Both the position numbers and the translations under genes were made by a program. Of a stretch of DNA of 64,000 bases, positions 1 through 12,140 are shown one piece after another. The notes below the pieces were generated by a model. That model worked only from the letters and a program-made list of their open reading frames with translations, was not told where the DNA came from and made no database searches. Position 1 is the stretch's first letter. Each line of letters starts with the position of its first letter. The stretch lies in NCBI GenBank assembly GCA_022494885.1, contig JAGVSM010001313.1:62001-126000 (forward strand). The letters run 5' to 3'. The stretch comes from Micrasema longulum (lineage: Eukaryota; Arthropoda; Insecta; Trichoptera; Brachycentridae).

Positions 1-64
1 TATTATTATCAGAATAAAATTTTAAACTTAAATCAATAATAGTTTGATGATGTCAAAGCTTAGG

Positions 65-306
65 TAGACAAGGATTGAATTCAACATCCGCATAAATAAA
101 GGTTTCAGCTCTTTTACTTCACAAACATCAATAGATGAAAGAATTGAAGGAATATAGATGTTCAACTATAGGCAGCATGGTGAATGTTACACAGTGTGTA
201 AAGTGGGCACTTGAACCAGCCAATGACAGGTCATAAGCCCTGTAGATGCCTAGATTTTTATGTTACCTTCTATAAAATGTTCTTCATCTCTGTTGTAATA
301 TGTTAA
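65..306 (-). repeat. P-family dispersed repeat, partial copy
   Basis: Read on the minus strand this matches the P consensus. It has the block TCTAGGCATCTACAGGGC, the 'cattggctggtt' block, the 'acacactgtgtaacattcacc' block and the TTTCAGCTCTT block. It ends at the terminal motif TTAACATATTACAACAGAG. At least a dozen related copies or pieces occur in the window, on both strands. No coding potential is visible. Confidence 0.8.
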
Positions 307-2325
307 AGTTATATGTTTCGATGAATGACTTTTTTTTATAAGGCTTATTTTTTTAAAGTATTATTTTTTTTTGTAACTTCTTGTACATAATTTAATAAAT
401 ACGAGTAGCAATATTTATATATAAATTAATTAAAATTAATGATAGTAAAAGGAATCGATCAAATAATTGTTATTTTCTATGGAATTCTTTACATACTAAT
501 GTAATCGGCCCTCTGGGTCACGTTTTTACGAGCCTCAGTGGATCGAGCCGTCTGGCTTTAATTAATTAGGATTTCAGGTATTTTGAAATATCGCCCCTTT
601 GGGACTCACAATTAACTTTTTGCTGTTTGGAGCAATCTAAATTTTTTTTAATTGTCACTCAGAATAATGCTACTAAAACCACACAAAAATTACATATATT
701 AATAATATATTAAATAACTTCGGAAAAAGCTCGGTTAGTAAGCAATTACTATTGAATGGCCAAGAATCTGTAATTTAAAATAATTACAGTCAGCTATCGT
801 CGACAGCTATTGCTTTTTTGAAATAATAATCTTACTTTTGGCCACTATTACAAATATGTTAGGAATTTATTTAATTCTTATTATCCAACGGGTGATTATT
901 TTCAACTAGGCGATTAGTGAATTTTGTCATCACATGCTAAGGATTTATTTGAATGACATTATCAGACTGAAAAGTTTCAGATAGAGCGAATTTCAAGAAC
1001 CTACTTATCCATATAACATGTTAATAAGTTAGTCGACTAATTTTGCTCAGAAGTTTTTCTTAAAATTAAATCAAATATAAACCAATATTATCGTTTTATA
1101 ATGTCAAAAAATAGGTTTTATTTGAATTTTAATTCCAATATGCTCTCTTTTGCACCTTTGTTGATTGATCTAGGGGACATTCATTATACCATTTAACCCT
1201 ACAAAGTGATCAATCAGTATTTTATATTATTATATTAGTTTGTCAATCAAGAGCTGATAGCTCATTACATTAGCGCTGGGTATCGCAGTCTCTGCGTTTT
1301 CATCCCTTAGAGAGATCGAATCAATCAACTTAATGGGCAAACTATTCACATATTAGCACACTCGAGTGCTCCGGTTAAGTCTTTATACGTTGTCCTTACT
1401 CCGTATTACTAAGCCTAATGATACATCTCTCACGTTACATAAGTTTCGACCCTCCCAAACTTGAATAACTTTGCAATTAAAATAAATATTCTGTTTATAA
1501 AAGCCAGTAAGAAAATACTCATTAAAATACGAGACAGAAAAATGAGTAAAAGAATGAACATTTTTATGAAACTAAAAATTAACTAAATTATTTTTTATTG
1601 TGACGTTCAAGTTAGTTATTTTGTAGCACCAAAAATAATTTTGTTTATTGTATGGCAATACTTTTTTATGAAATTTTTCATGCGTAATTGGCAGAGGAAA
1701 AAAAATTCCCATAAAACTTCTTTGTTTCAAAAAATCTATTGATCTTTTTAAGTATTTCTTTCATTTTCAGTGCTACAGAACTCCGTTTATTCGGTATATT
1801 TGTGCAAATTCTTCAAAATAAGGCGATGAGGATTGTAATCAAAAGAAATATATTATATTCTAATGTAGAAAGAATGCATGAAGAAGTTGTCTTTCTCATA
1901 AAATAACATATATAATATAATATAAAATTTTATCAAATTTAACCAACAGTGTCATACATTTAAAACTAGGAATAAAAAAAAAAATTAAAAACACATTCCA
2001 AATATCTAACAAAAAAAAACATTTTTGGGAAGATTGCGAAATGTAATAGATGTAAAGAGTAATGTTTTAATATATAAAACTACTATTCTTCTAAAAATTA
2101 CTGTTCTTCTATTTTTTTTTATGTAATGAAGGAGAAATTTAAAAAATACAAATTTTTCAAAATAAGGCGATGAGGATTATACTAAAAAAAATATCTATTC
2201 TAATGTAGAAATAATGCACGTAGAAATTGGCTTGCTCACAGTAAAGCAGCAAATTAAATATAATGTAGCAATTTTTGGACATAAAATAATTAGGGGGATG
2301 AATAAAATAAAAACAATCATAAAAT
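307..2325. other. A+T-rich stretch, no recognised gene
   Basis: There are only homopolymer runs and very short open frames without recognisable motifs. No splice-competent coding stretch, tRNA-like boxes or inverted repeats were seen. A segment near 1800 and one near 2155 share 'aataaggcgatgaggatt', so an old repeat probably lies here. Confidence 0.5.
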
Positions 2326-2329
2326 TTAA

Positions 2330-2590
2330 CCAACAATGTCATACATGAAACAAGAATAAAAAAAAATACTAATGAGGAGAAAAACAGAATCTCAAAACTC
2401 ATAGTACAAGGGAATTGAAGCTGTACATTGAGCTACCTGAAGAAATAAAAAGGATGGAAGAAGAAGGAAGAAGTTTTTTTTTTTAGAAATTTTGATGAAA
2501 AAACTGCAATGTTATTTAAAGTTTATATAAGTTATTTAGATGTTTTGAACTAACTTAATAAAGCATAAATAAATAATACTTGGTAAAATA
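2330..2590 (+). mobile_element. LINE X 3' end, decayed copy
   Basis: This shares a collinear block with 4185-4470: a C-terminal ORF2 remnant around 'aatgaggagaaa.acagaatctcaaaact', then 'attgaagctgt' and 'acctgaagaaataaa'. The cleaner copy at 4185 reads KGLKLFNYLPEEIKEI, which resembles the 'G..LWN.LP..I' tail of jockey-group reverse transcriptases. Both end with a short 3' UTR and a (TAAA) tail. It is a 5'-truncated dead fragment. Confidence 0.6.
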
Positions 2591-3180
2591 TTATTATTGA
2601 TTACCGCTAAGTCTAGAGACTTTTCGTTAGAACAAATTTTTCAAGACACGTTTATTTTTCCCACTTGCATATATGTATACATATAATATACGAGTTTTAA
2701 TTACTTTTTGATAGTTACTACGAAGTGCGAAGGAGGTATTTTTACAGTTCTTTTTTTTCATTCGAAGATCTTCCATCTTAATACTAGTTTTTGTGAGATT
2801 TTTGCGCAAGCTTGGAATGACGAAATTCAACGTTAATATCTATCGTATTCTTCCAGTAGACATTATTTAAATTAAAAATAAAATGTGCCCACACACAGGC
2901 CAAGCCTTGGTGGAATTTTTTTTTATTGTGTAACAATTTTTTTTTATTTGTAACTTATGCTTACGTATTGTAAAATACAAAGAAAAAATATAGTAAATAA
3001 AAAATAAATACAAAAAGCGTTAAAAAAAATACATTAAGATTTTATTATAAAAACTCAGCAGACTTGGAACCCAATTCTACTTTTTTTATTTCCCTTTGTT
3101 AATAGTGTGAAGAAATATTTTTAAAGTTAATATTGACCAAATCAAAGACTTAAAGATTCGTTCAAATGTCTCTGTCACCG
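2591..3180. other. Intervening A+T-rich DNA, nothing recognised
   Basis: No motif-bearing open frame. An A-rich tract with AATAAA-like strings at 2990-3030 may be an old retrotransposon tail. Confidence 0.4.
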
Positions 3181-3184
3181 TTTT

Positions 3185-3305
3185 CTTGAACATTTGTAGG
3201 TAACTTAACTTAACTTAACAATAGAATCACCATGTAAAGCGCCCTTGAGGTATTTTATTACGAAAATGGCGCTATATAAGTTATCCACAATAAATAAATA
3301 AATTA
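3185..3305 (+). mobile_element. L2/CR1-like LINE 3' tail
   Basis: It contains the characteristic tail hairpin: TGTAAAGCGCCCTTGAGG, then an A/T loop, then AATGGCGCTATATAAG, and after that a (TAAA)n tail. The same tail occurs at 27095-27190 and at 44560-44660. The last of these directly follows an L2-like ORF2 end, which identifies the family. Only the 3' UTR is left here. Confidence 0.75.
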
Positions 3306-4180
3306 AAAATCATTCCGGTGATCGCATTTCTAAAATACGGCATAATTCTTAGATGATAAGTATACATAGGTGGGTGGTTTTATAGATCAAAAATAATAAA
3401 AATTCGTAATTAATTTATTCCGAACAATATTGCGAATAATGTACATTAATATGTTCGAAGTTTATAAGGGTTCTTTATGGTGGTTTAAGACGAGAGAAAT
3501 GTTTACCCAGCTGCTTATTTCATATGTGCATTTGATTAATATTCAGTTTGGTTGAGAATCTGAAAGTTAAACAAAGCATGTCTGTTTGTTCTTGTCTGAG
3601 TTACCCGAGACAACGCCATTCATAGTTTGTGCAGTCTAAGACTTAGAACAAAGATTAAATGTACCCCTCTAAAAGTTCCAAAATATTACAACCATTTTGT
3701 CAAATAGTTACGATAAATATGGCATTGGTTAAAATACAAAAAAATAGTTATAAAGCAATATTTAATTTATATTTTATTAAACTTTTAAAGAAAACGTGCC
3801 AAATAATTCACTGTTTGAATCAGGTTTTCGTCAAAATGAGTAAGGTATCAGAAAGTACTCCTGAATAAACATTATTTTAGTGCTAAAAGTGCACAAGTCA
3901 CTTTGGGAATTTTTTTAGAACTATGTTTGCCATGCTATAAAGCATGAAAAGTCAAAATAGTGTTTTGGCATATTTTATGATTGACAAAAACAATAAAAGT
4001 GTTGAGATTTTACATGTAAAGTGTATTAGATCGCATCGTCACAAGGCATTGCAGCGTATCTGGAACAATTTTAGAAAAATGGATGGGGAAAGTTGCAGTT
4101 TTAGGATGGAGAAATATTGCACAGGCATGGTCAACCACTACACTGCAAAGTGCACTTACATACAGTCGATTATCTTTTTA
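3306..4180. other. Unrecognised segment with two small open frames
   Basis: Open frames at 3659-3868 and 3944-4192 (+) encode 69 and 82 residues. The second has several Cys and His, but no spacing that I recognise as a zinc finger. Neither has a convincing Kozak context or splice structure. They may be chance frames or transposon remnants. Confidence 0.3.
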
Positions 4181-4184
4181 AGGG

Positions 4185-4470
4185 TATACTAACAATGTCA
4201 TTCCTATGAAACAAGGGATAAAAAAAAAATAAGATTACCAATGAGGAGAAATACAGAATCTCAAAACTAAGTGCACAAGGGATTGAAGCTGTTCAATTAT
4301 TTACCTGAAGAAATAAAGGAGATAGAAAAGGTTGAAATATGTCAAATTAATTTGAAAAATTATGTTACTGAAAAATTTTAATACAAAAATTGTAATGTTT
4401 TTACAAGTTTATGTTTATTCTTAAGATATTATGAGCTAACTTATTAAGGCGTAAATAAATCAATAATGGT
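4185..4470 (+). mobile_element. LINE X 3' end, cleaner copy
   Basis: Around 4236-4322 the frame reads MRRNTESQN, a stop, then VHKGLKLFNYLPEEIKEI. The second part resembles the ORF2 C-terminus of jockey-group LINEs. The 3' UTR 'gagctaacttattaaggcgtaaataaa' matches the copy at 2330-2590. It is 5'-truncated with no intact frame. Confidence 0.65.
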
Positions 4471-5378
4471 AGCTTTCGTTTCCAAAACACTCCTCTTGGG
4501 TTCCGGTTCTATTTTACAAACAGACTGCATCCTTCATCTAGCTGGACACAGAAATCAAATAAATCGCAAAAGTAACTGTTATTTGAATTTTTTTTAAAAG
4601 TATCTGTCGTCGTTGATAACTTTAAACTAAAAATCGCCACAGAAACAAACAATCCCATTTCTAGAAAAATAAACTATTTTGGAAAGCATTTCTTGTATTT
4701 ACCCTCAGATATTGGATTGTAGTTCTGTGGTATTGTATAACAAACGCGTAAATAAATCGGTAAAATACTTTTTTTATTTTTTAATTATTAAAAACATATA
4801 AAAAGTAAAATACAAATTATCAAGTCCTACTGAACTGCATAAAGTTCAGTTCGTCAGCAGGTACTTATAGTTATGTTCGCATATATATACATCTTATCTC
4901 TTCAATTCAATAACATATAAAAAAAACTCTTATTACTCTGGAAAAAAAAGAAGATATGTATTCCCATGTGCGTCGGAAATATGTTACACGTAGAGAAAAA
5001 AAATTGTGCAATCAAAAAAAGACAAAAAAAATTGATGTAAAAAAGCACGTTCTAAAAGCCAAATTTTCAGCATACGTCTTTCTCTTGAGCGTGATAAGTT
5101 TTTTTGTTTTTCTATATTTAATGGAAGCATATTATACATTTTTGGTAAATTGTACTCTTGTGTTCTTTTCCCGTATTTATTATTGAATTTAGGGAGAACT
5201 AGTCCATTTACCAGGGGCGAATGCTCCTTATAATCGATAACATGCAGCTTACCATATTTTTTGACATCGTAAGTAATGTTTTATAATACTGTAGTATTAT
5301 TAGGAAAAAACACATCACCAAAAATATATATTACTTTTCTTGGGTAAGTAAATTTATATAATATTCCTTTATTCCATA
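4471..5378. other. No recognised gene
   Basis: It holds a 76-codon open frame (4956-5186, +) with a Lys-rich N-terminus and one hydrophobic segment. I do not recognise it, and its codon use looks like the surrounding A/T-rich background. Nothing else is seen. Confidence 0.4.
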
Positions 5379-5379
5379 C

Positions 5380-5807
5380 AGCGACCAGTTGCGCCTCGAT
5401 TGGCCAAAATTATTACTACTGGATTACACGAGATTACTCTGCTCACTTTTAAATTACTAATTCAAATACGTCTTAAAACTGACTTCCCAATAAGTTTTGC
5501 TAAGAGAAAAATAAGAAGCAGAACTTTACAGCTCTGGAATGATCGTTATTTAGCAGAACCCACAGGAAAGGTAAAAAAAATGTTTTTTCCATCTATTTAC
5601 CATGCTTTTGAATTCAGGAAACTGCAGCGTGCAGGATACGAACTTACACAAATCCTGACAGGACATGGCGGATTTATGAGTTATTTACACAGATTCAAAA
5701 TATCTGAGATCAACACTTGCCCATGCGATGATGTTACTCTCCAAGATGTCTCCCATCTTTTGATGCATTGCCCCCTTTTTAATAATATATCACAATTGCA
5801 GGATTGA
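5380..5807 (+). pseudogene. I-clade-like LINE ORF2 C-terminal fragment
   Basis: The frame starts at the end of an RNase H-like domain (ARLAKIITTGL). It continues with LQLWNDRYLAEPTG, a FFPSIY block, then LTQILTGHGGFMSYLHRF and the Cys/His knuckle CPCD...QDVSHLLMHCP. This order (WN, TGHG.F..YL.RF, C.C...H...C) is typical of the region after RNase H in I/R1-type non-LTR retrotransposons. The endonuclease and the catalytic RT motifs are absent, so it is a 5'-truncated, non-functional copy. It closely resembles the minus-strand fragment at 7770-8125. The open frame extends to residue 135 before a stop. Confidence 0.8.
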
Positions 5808-7765
5808 ATAATATTTTGATGGATACAGTGAAAATCATGAGAAACTATACAGGGCTCTATATTGAATTTGACATTTGGCGATCTAATGTGCATTAATTTG
5901 GTCTTCATAGCATTGAAAATCGATCCTACATCATGCGTCCATGTTTTCAATTGTATAAAATTATCCTGTTATTGTTTTTCAGCAGTACCTCAATTAATTT
6001 TACTTATTGTAGTGCGATGCGATACGTATTCAGAAAATACTCATCAAACACAAAAATATCATCAGCCAAAAAAAAAATACATGTTCTGACCTAAGATTTC
6101 AGTGACACCGCTTAAAATGTTTTTTCTTGTACAAGTTTCAAGTCAAATTCCTTTATACAGATTTAGAGTTGTAGTTTGGCTAAAGCTAGCGAAGACAAGT
6201 AGCTCAATAAAAAACGAAGATTTATAGCACAACGATGATAATTACACAAAAATGTTAAAAAGCGATACAGGTGAGCAAGTACAATGTAATTATTATCTAC
6301 TCCACTGAAACTCTCCCAGCATCTATCAGCCAAAGTCCTATTCTCACATATTAGATAGAAACTTAGGTCCTTAACCCGATCTGCTGGGATAGAGTCTGTC
6401 CAATTACTATTCTCTGACAGGTTTACATAATATCGCAATGTCAAGCGAGCCGTTGGCGATAACAGGTAGTAAATAGTGTTTCAAACTCTACATATATAGA
6501 TCCAAGATCTAAAGTTCTCTCACCCTTTTACTACACACTTATTTTCTTATTTTATCATTATGTTTAAAATGTATATAAACACAATAGCTTAATAAAGAAG
6601 TTTGTAGCAAAATATAATTGATTATAACGAAATATTTTTTTTTCGTTTATTTATTCAGAACAAATATACAAAATATTACAATTAAATACATACTATTTTC
6701 ATAGTTTTAAAACATATATTTATACGAACGTTTCCCACTACGAAAAATAAAAAAAACGTTGTGAAAATAAAGGGGAGTGACTTCTTACAATAATGTGTTT
6801 TATTTTTAATTTGATTATATTTTCAATCTATGTATAAATGAAATGAAAATGAGTGTTCCATAAAAAAAAAATAAGAATACAATTTTTTACTTACTTTTTA
6901 TATGTTGTATTCTTGACTACACTTGTTATCTCTTTTGTTCATTTCACTAAAGAAAAATGTACCTCTGTAAGTATAATGATGTTTTGCCGTTGTTTTCATT
7001 TTGTAATTAAGATTGTTACAAAAATACAATAATACCTTTAGAATTGGTTTCTTCTTGTTAAGAAATATTCCAGGTTCATGTTTGTATGGTGAGAAGCACT
7101 TTTTCATGTCACGTTAAATAAATGAATATTGTACGTCTATTGTTGATATTTTGAACAGCCGATTTATATTTATTTGGTTTGCAAACAATGAAAAATAATA
7201 CATAGTTTACAGAAATATTCTAATAAAAAAATAAAGTACTTATTTTTCATCAATTACATGTAATCACTAATAAAATACATATTAAAATAAAATTTACAAC
7301 ATAAATAATAAAAATTGAAATTAATTCATTGATAAAAAAAAAATCTTATATACACATGTAAACATTAATAAAATAAAATATGAATAAAATTAACATTACA
7401 GATTATTAAAATGAAACCATTGTTAAAAAATCAATTATTAATATAAAACAAATAAAAACAGCATATGAACTACTAATACAATAAGCATCGAAAAAAACTA
7501 GCCATATCAAAATCAAATTACTGTAAAAATTAAATGTCAATATAAAAACGCATCTTGCATATACTTCTTAGACCTATGTCAATATCCAGTGTCAAAAACG
7601 TCAATCTCTACGTTTTTTTTTTTTTTTCTCCCTCTTGTTCCCGTTATTCATTGCTTTGCTTTTGCATACAAAGCTTTTTCCTGGTGTGTATATTTTGCAC
7701 AATAGTTGTTTTTCACGGGTCTGAGTCAATTCCCTCGTTATTTTTTTTCATTTTTGTAACTATGG
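5808..7765. other. A+T-rich stretch, no recognised gene
   Basis: Open frames at 5862, 6163 (minus), 6898 (minus) and 7555 show no known motif and have background composition. A 'ttcgtttatttattcagaacaaat' string near 6645 looks like the 3' tail of a minus-strand LINE. The rest is unexplained. Confidence 0.4.
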
Positions 7766-7769
7766 GTCT

Positions 7770-8125
7770 TTAGAAAGTCAATGTATTTTTCGGAAGTAGC
7801 TTCATTTTTAATAACTTCCTCTGGATTTCAAAAATTTGGCTGTATTGTGCGCACATTTGTTTGCAGTTTAACCTCTCGGCGTCAAACATAGGACAATCTA
7901 GTAATATATGGAGGACGTCCTGAGAGCTGAGTCCATCGCAAGGGCTGCAATCGTTATCTCTTTTTTTAAATCTATGAAGATACTTTCGAAAAGCACCATG
8001 ACCTGAAAGCATTTGAGTCAGCTCGTAAGTCCGCCCAAAAGTATCCAATATCCCTACGTTTTCAATGCTGTTGTATAATCTGCGCATTCTTGGTATTGAA
8101 TTGAAGAGGGACACATTATTCCACG
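7770..8125 (-). pseudogene. I-clade-like LINE ORF2 C-terminal fragment
   Basis: On the minus strand the frame has WNNVSLFNSIPRM, then LTQMLSGHGAFRKYLHRFKK and CSPCDGLSSQDVLHILLDCP. This is the same post-RNase H zinc-knuckle region as at 5380-5807. The two copies share the order and spacing of W, TGHG/SGHG, YLHRF, C.C and H..L..CP. No RT palm is preserved. The open frame continues past the homologous part to 8213 by chance. Confidence 0.78.
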
Positions 8126-8479
8126 AGATCCTCACACTATGGTCAAAATAATTAAAAAGATCTATAAGCTTTGTTTGCATAATAAGCAAGGCAACAAAAT
8201 AAGCAACTCCCATTTAAAAATTAAAAATAAAAAAAAGGACACATTATTGTTTAACTATGAAGAATATTTTTGTGTTCCTTATGGTATGACCATAAGGAGC
8301 ACTAATTTTTATGTTACTCAAACAGCTGTAACTTTCCAACTAACGATTAACAATCTTATATAAATACAACTAGCCATTACTTTTCTTCTAGTTTCTAATG
8401 TGAGAGTGTTGAAGTCTCTTTTCGTAACTTTTTAGTGTGGAACTCAATTGACATTTCTGCGATAAAAATTTTAGATTTT

Positions 8480-9200
8480 TTTTTTGTAAACGCTCAACAA
8501 TACATATTTATTTATTGTAATGTGGATTCCAAATAGTTGATCCATATTCCGTTTTACTTCTTACCAGAGAGTTTTACAATTATATGCAAGTTGATGGTTT
8601 TCGAATGATCTCGTTGTCCTATGGATGAATCCCAATATTTTCAACGATTTATCTTTTGTGTCAGCAACATGATTATCAAACACAAATTGTTAGTCTTAAG
8701 TAATTCCTAGATCACGTATTGTCACATTTTTCAACAAAACATTATCTAAAAAATTCAAATATTCTTTTTTGTTCAATTTTCGGTAAACTTTCATGCATAA
8801 CATTTTTGAACGTTTAAAAACATGTCGTTTTGATTACACAAGTCACTTAATCTAAATAATTTTACAAATAGCGTATATATTAGGTTTTAATTCAATGTCG
8901 TGATATATTTTTAAATCATCAGCAATCAACCCATTGTCACATTTTTGCATCGAACCAAGGTCGTTTGTAAGTATTAAAAACAACAAAGGTCCCAAATTGG
9001 AACCCTGCTGTTTGCCTGAGCTTGCAACTATAGGCGATGATAGATAGCCATTTATAAGTACTAATTGAATTCTGTTTTTAAGATAATATTCTAACCACTT
9101 AAGATGAATACCATATATACCAATGAGTTTTAATTGTACTAATAATATATTGTGATTGACTTTGTCAAACGTTTTTTGAGACCCTGATTTTATAAATTTT
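8480..9200 (-). pseudogene. Jockey-like LINE reverse-transcriptase pseudogene
   Basis: Minus-strand translation in shifting frames gives FDKVNHNILL, then LIGIYGIHLKWLEYYL. It continues with SSGKQQGSNLGPLLFLILTN, a degenerate form of the G.PQGS.LGPLLF.L..ND motif, and ADDLKIYH, the YADD box region. Several frameshifts and stops interrupt it. It ends at the left with an A/T-rich tail near 8480. It is a dead fragment of the palm and thumb region. Confidence 0.75.
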
Positions 9201-9925
9201 TATTTTAAAAATTCACGATAAAATTATTATTTTCTCGAAGAGTGTTGTCCTTTTATTTTTGTGATATTTGATTAATGAGCCTTTTAAGATACATTAATGA
9301 AAGTAATTTATCAAATTTTCATTAAAACAACCTACTACATTGTTAAAATTGACACAAGGCGACTGGCATGCTGGTTTTCTTGTTCGAAATGATCGGAAAA
9401 TACGTTTTTTTCTGCGAAAGAAAAATATGATTTATTTTATCTTGTCAAAGTGAGGGATTACTTGGGCGCAGGTGTGTCTCAGATTTGGCAGTAAAGAATG
9501 GAGTGAAGATGATCGCGAGGGGAGGGGATGTCTTCTTGGTGATAAATTATGACGAAACCATTCCTCGCGTTTTCTTCCTAATATCCTATTTCAACTTTTG
9601 GGTTTGACAGATCAAAAATGAATTATATTTATCTTTCAACGCAATTTGCAAATGGAAAAAATCTGACTTATACTCATGATACTTACTATTTTATCGTGCG
9701 AGGGGAGTGCGTCAGTGCACAAAACTTAGCGTATCTCAATTGTTAGATCAATTAAGTAAGAAATATAGAAGATTGATTAAGATATCTGCAACAGCACGAA
9801 GAGGAATCAATAATAAAAAATCACTGACCCAGTTATACATATTTTTTTTATATGTCTATGTTAGTGGTTTAAAAATCAAAAGTGCAAAAACCCATGTACC
9901 TACTGTGTAACACTTCATGCCTTGA
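9201..9925. other. Unassigned segment
   Basis: The part at 9440-9600 is slightly more G+C-rich than its surroundings and contains 'gatcgcgaggggagg' and 'attcctcgcg'. The 67-codon frame at 9707-9910 has no recognisable motif. Nothing can be assigned. Confidence 0.35.
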
Positions 9926-9929
9926 TGCC

Positions 9930-10545
9930 CTAAAGCCCCTGACTCTGTCAAACCAAGTCATCGAAAGGAAAGTTTCAAATACCTGGGAGTATATGTTACG
10001 AAAAATGGCAGCTTTCAAAAAGAACTGGGAGTGCGGCTAGGAAAAGCAGGCGCCACATTCAATAGCGTGAAAGCTGTCTAGAGATCGGATATTTCCTCAG
10101 TGAAAACCAAAAACCGCCCATATAACGCCTGCATAACACGGATGCGAATCGTGGCACCTCACTAGAGCCCAAAGCAGCAAAATTCTGAGTTTTGAGAAAA
10201 GGTGTCTAAGAAGCATATTGGGTGTGCGGTGGTTCAACTTTGTGAGGAATGAAGTAATAAAAAAACGGACGCAGCAAACTCCGGTGACTCCTGTCACCAA
10301 GCGGAGGCGATACGGTTGGCTTGGCCATGTGCAGCGGATGCTTCCTGAGAGCCTTAACCACGCTAATCTACGTTACAAGGCATCAGTTTCCCGACGTCCT
10401 GGACGTCCACTGCTGACTGTTTATCGGCAGTTCGTGTCAGAACTACGGGACGCGAACCTGCCTTGGAAGGATGCACAGGAGCTGGCAGCCGACAGAGATG
10501 CTTGGAGGATTTTTGCGGACACCATATGCTGCAATTAGGGAGCTG
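9930..10545 (+). pseudogene. RTE/CR1-like LINE ORF2 C-terminal fragment
   Basis: The first part reads FKYLGVYVTKNGSF, then LGKAGATFNSVKAV and CLRSILGVRWFNF, the RT thumb region. The intact frame from 10218 has RRRYGWLGHVQRM, a RRPGRP motif and LPWKDAQELAADRDAWR. This combination (GW.GHV.RM, R.RGRP, W......A.DR..W) is the usual C-terminal tail of a large group of invertebrate non-LTR ORF2 proteins. The catalytic YADD region is missing, and a stop and a frame change lie near 10080. Exact clade uncertain. Confidence 0.75.
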
Positions 10546-10925
10546 ACATGGAAAAATGAATAATGAATGTGAGTGTTGGTAGTAGTAAGTTTTTGTTCCA
10601 TAATAAAAAAATAACCGAAAAAATATTGGTTTATGAGAAAACTGTACAATAGTAATATGTTTTTAAAAATGAGTCAGTTTACATTGTCAGTTTATATATA
10701 ATCGTAAAAACTGTTTCTAAACATTATAAGTATCTAACAAGTAGAACCGGGTGGCATGACAGATAAAAATAATTCTTTAGAGATAAAAATTATAAGCTAC
10801 TGGTGATATATTTATGACATTATTGTTTTTTCCTACTTAAACTATTTTTTACTATATTTAATTTGAAACTCTGTACGCATATCACTGTATTATTTTCAAT
10901 GTGTAAAGATGATTTATGACTGAGA
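10546..10925. other. A+T-rich DNA, nothing recognised
   Basis: Probably the 3' flank of the preceding LINE fragment, starting with an 'aatgaataatgaatg' tail. No gene-like signal. Confidence 0.35.
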
Positions 10926-10927
10926 AT

Positions 10928-11340
10928 TTTATTTTATTTATTTATTTATCCGTTTGCAATTGGCAATTTATTCCAGTAAAATAAAATATGCAATTCATTT
11001 AATTTTTGCTTCAAAACTTATAAAAAATCAAACTAGTAATATGTGTATAGATTAATAAATAACGCCAATGATCTTCAATAGGAAAAATATGACAAAGAGC
11101 AAAAAAATGAGATTTAGAAAGATAACGAAGATATTCCTTCAGGTTTAAAACAGAGTTAATGAAGACACATCTTTGACAGAGGATGGGAGATGATTCTTCA
11201 GTAGACTTCACAAAAGACAACAAATGGAAGAGTTGAGAAAATGTTGATGTAGGGAGAACGATTAATTTTATACGGTGTGTAAAGAAGCCATTATATTTAA
11301 TACATAACTTGCACCCCAGGGAGTCCCTTAGAGATAAGTT
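10928..11340 (-). mobile_element. LINE 3' end, minus strand
   Basis: The left edge is a run of TTTA repeats followed by 'tttattccagtaaaat', the poly(TAAA) tail of a minus-strand LINE. The same 'ttattccagtaaaatgg' string borders the LINE insertion at 43140. The 70-codon minus-strand frame (11011-11223) probably belongs to the 3' part but has no identifiable domain. Confidence 0.45.
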
Positions 11341-11451
11341 TTAAAATATTATCATATTGACAGTCATGTGTCGTATTTACGAAAATCTGATTTACGTTCA
11401 CAAACATATTGATGATTTTAAGCGGAACTGAGTTTCCATAGAAATAAAGAC

Positions 11452-11632
11452 ACTTTTTTTTTTTGCACCACAACAGGCCAGGAGGCCTAATTACAGTGGT
11501 GAATTACATCACAGAGCACCCAGGCTTGAGAAAAATCACGTTTTAATTTTTGTGTTCTCACCGGGAATCAAACCAGGAACCTTCCGTGCGTGAGTCAAGC
11601 GTCTTGACCACTACACCACGGAGGCCACCAAA
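11452..11632 (-). mobile_element. tRNA-derived SINE, family A
   Basis: On the minus strand it begins GGCCTCCGTGGTGTAGTGG (A box), followed by the B box GGTTTGATTCCCGGTGAG. Next comes the body with GTGATTTTTCTCAAGCCTGG and a GTGCAAAAAAAA 3' end. The pol III boxes are near consensus, so the head derives from a tRNA. Other family members are at 17240, 19894, 35178, 38270 and 49025. Confidence 0.85.
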
Positions 11633-12025
11633 GATAAACTAGCTGTGCCCACTACCTGACTGCAAATAATTCTCAATACTTTTTTCTCTAATTGCATACG
11701 ATTGTACCGAACTTATTGTACCTTGGTACCTCTTAGAATTCAGACTTTGCCAATAAAGAATTTTAGAAGATTTTGTCATACGCAAACTGTTTGGAAAGAG
11801 CTACTATAGAATCGAAAAATATTTGCAGGACAAGACAGCTTGGCATTAGATTCATGTTTATTGATTTTAGTTTGTTGATTTGAATGTATTATTCTGTTGA
11901 GTTCAATTTACTTACTGTTCATTTGCATTATATTGTTGTAATTGATTGACATTTATAAGTGATGAATGAATTTTATTTAAAAAATATACTTTGCTTTATT
12001 TAACTAAACTTAACTAAACACTTAA
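11633..12025. other. No recognised gene
   Basis: A+T-rich, without motif-bearing frames. Confidence 0.35.
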
Positions 12026-12027
12026 TC

Positions 12028-12140
12028 TAGCCAACTACAGGTTATAAGCCTTGTAAATGCCCAAACTTTCATTCCCATGCCTACACTTTTATTCCCTTCT
12101 CAAAAATGTTTTCCCTGACTTTTGCAATATATTTTAAGCT
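12028..12140 (-). repeat. P-family repeat, diverged fragment
   Basis: On the minus strand the order matches the P unit: an altered terminal block, 'cttctc', 'aggcttataacctg' and 'tagttggcta'. It is much more diverged than other copies. Confidence 0.55.

Noticed and set aside
3198..3222. 'taacttaacttaacttaac' as a functional tandem repeat
   Set aside because: Only three or four short units beside an L2-like tail. Most likely simple sequence.
4956..5186. 76-codon frame with a hydrophobic segment
   Set aside because: It could suggest a small membrane protein, but there is no Kozak context, conservation or splice evidence, and A/T-rich DNA produces such frames readily.
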